The notes beneath the pieces were generated by a model that worked only from the letters and a program-made list of their open reading frames with translations, made no database searches and was not told the DNA's origin. DNA of 64,000 nucleotides from contig BROI01000012.1 in the NCBI GenBank assembly GCA_027923505.1, positions 744,001-808,000 on the forward strand, in the 5' to 3' direction. Positions 62,691 to 64,000 of this stretch are shown here, piece by piece; positions within the stretch are counted from its first letter, which is position 1; every line of letters begins with the position of its first letter. Source of the DNA: Mayamaea pseudoterrestris (taxonomy: Eukaryota > Bacillariophyta > Bacillariophyceae > Sellaphorales > Sellaphoraceae). Made by a program: the position numbers and the translations under genes.

Positions 62691-64000
62691 TATCCTGATT
62701 GCCATGGCATGTTTAGAATCATGCTAGCAAGGTTGGATTATTACATAAATCCTGGCTGAAACTTTGCTGTGCTTGGCACATGAAACACTCTACTTGTTTC
62801 AGTCTCAGTCACACCACAGCCACTGCCAGAATAGCTGCTGTTTTCAAAGTTCCAAGCCTTGGACCTTGTCAAGAACCTTCTGCGGATTGCAGTAGCAGGT
62901 TCAGATTCTTGGTGGCCAGGTTGCATCACTATACAAATCCCATCTGAATCTTTGATGTGGTGTAACCACTTGGAGGACCCTACTTGCTATATTCACGCAT
63001 AACCACTGGCTGACTGGCTTCCAAATTGGAACATCTCAACCTTTGACTTTGTCAAACATCTTATCCTGATTGCCATGGCATGCTCAGAATCATGCTAGCA
63101 AGGTGGGATCATCACATAAATCCCAACTGAAACTTTGCTGTGCTTGGCACATGGAACACCCTACTTGTTTCAGTCTCAGTCACACCACAGCCACTGCCAG
63201 AATAGCTGCTGTTTTCAAAGTTCCAAGCCTTGGACCTTGTCAAGAACCTTCTGCGGATTGCAGTAGCAGGTTCAGATTCTTGGTGGCCAGGTTGCATCAC
63301 TATACAAATCCCATCTGAATCTTTGACATGGTGGAACCACTTGGAGGACCCTACTTGCTATATTCACGCATAACCACTGGCTGACTAACTTCCAAATTGG
63401 AACATCTCAACCTTTGACTTTGTCAAACATCTTATCCTGATTGCCATGGCATGCACAGAATCATGCTAGCAAGGTGGGATCATCACATAAATCCCAACTG
63501 AAACTTTGCTGTGCTTGGCACATGGAACACCCTACTTGTTTCAGTCTCATTCCCACCTCAGCCACTGCCAGAATAGCTGCTGTTTACAAAGTTCCAAGCC
63601 TTGGACCTTGTCAAGCACCTTCTGCGGATTGCAGCAGCAGGTTCAGATTCTTGGTGGCCAGGTTGCATCACTATACAAATCCCATCTGAATCTTTGATGT
63701 GGTGTAACCACTTGGAGGACCCTACTTGCTATATTCACACATAACCACTGGCTGACTAGCTTCCAAATTGGAACATCTCAACCAATGACTTTGTCAAACA
63801 TCTTTTCCTGATTGCCATGGCATGCTCAGAATCATGCTAGCAAGGTGGGATCATCACATAAATCCCAACTGAAACTTTGCTGTGCTTGGCACATGGAACA
63901 CCCTACTTGTTTCAGTCTCAGTCACACCACAGCCACTGCCAGAATAGCTGCTGTTTTCAAAGTTCCAAGCCTTGGACCTTGTCAAGAACCTTCTGCGGAT
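62691..64000. repeat. Tandem satellite, 371-bp unit, runs off the window
   Basis: The marker tatcctgattgcc recurs at 62691, 63062, 63433 and, with one change, 63804, an exact 371-bp period. Copies differ by only a few bases, far fewer than in the adjacent 350-bp satellite. Two sequences recur as landmarks: aatcatgctagcaaggt and ccaagccttggaccttgtc, the latter containing the near-palindrome tccaag, c, cttgga. No coding function is seen. The array is cut by the window end. Confidence 0.95.

Noticed and set aside
62741-63697. Frames in the 371-bp satellite
   Set aside because: Same reason: they are by-products of tandem repetition with no independent coding support.

Overview
The window looks like nuclear DNA of a photosynthetic stramenopile with a red-derived secondary plastid, most likely a diatom. 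The evidence is a fucoxanthin chlorophyll a/c antenna gene, several proteins with a signal peptide followed by an ASAFAP-like plastid targeting motif, short spliceosomal introns with GTAAGT/GTGAGT donors, and a dense layout of mostly short, intron-poor genes on both strands. I could not place it to species. I found no rRNA, tRNA, CRISPR array or intact transposon.

From about 0.4 to 24.6 kb the genes are closely packed, many head-to-head or tail-to-tail. In order they are: a SulP/STAS/cyclic-nucleotide-binding-like transporter; an orphan membrane protein; a MiaB/CDK5RAP1-type methylthiotransferase; a DHHC-family acyltransferase with a degenerate zinc domain; a membrane TPR protein; an Mpo1/DUF962 dioxygenase; a zinc-finger-like frame broken by one stop codon; an orphan coiled-coil protein; a very large plastid-targeted protein ending in a phosphate-carrier-like domain; signal peptidase subunit SPCS2; a conserved-looking orphan; a tiny three-exon B12D/NDUFA4-like gene; the fucoxanthin antenna gene; a plastid membrane protein; and a secreted repeat protein.

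From 24.6 to 37.7 kb the spacing is looser. Here lie a coding-like relic, an orphan, a SAP + DEAD-box-like helicase, two single-pass surface-protein-like genes with long cytoplasmic tails, and several structured non-coding stretches. From 37.7 to 58.7 kb dense housekeeping genes return: a sulfotransferase-like enzyme, CWC22, two PLAC8 genes, EMG1, 3-hydroxyisobutyrate dehydrogenase, an orphan, an MsrB-like secreted protein, VPS28, a plastid BASS transporter, a TMEM185-family protein and an RRM protein.

From about 58.77 kb to the end the DNA is pure tandem satellite. There are 11 copies of a roughly 350-bp unit, each carrying two near-perfect palindromes about half a unit apart, then an abrupt switch to a 371-bp satellite that runs off the window. 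Two separate arrays of a 42-bp minisatellite carrying TGACGT/TGACGC sites lie directly upstream of genes. These arrays, the satellite block and the plastid carrier fusion are the most interesting items here.

The genes do not form one pathway. Themes that recur are plastid import (antenna, carrier fusion, BASS transporter, membrane protein), secretory membrane work (SPCS2, VPS28, acyltransferase, sulfotransferase-like enzyme) and RNA work (CWC22, EMG1, MiaB-like enzyme, helicase, RRM protein).
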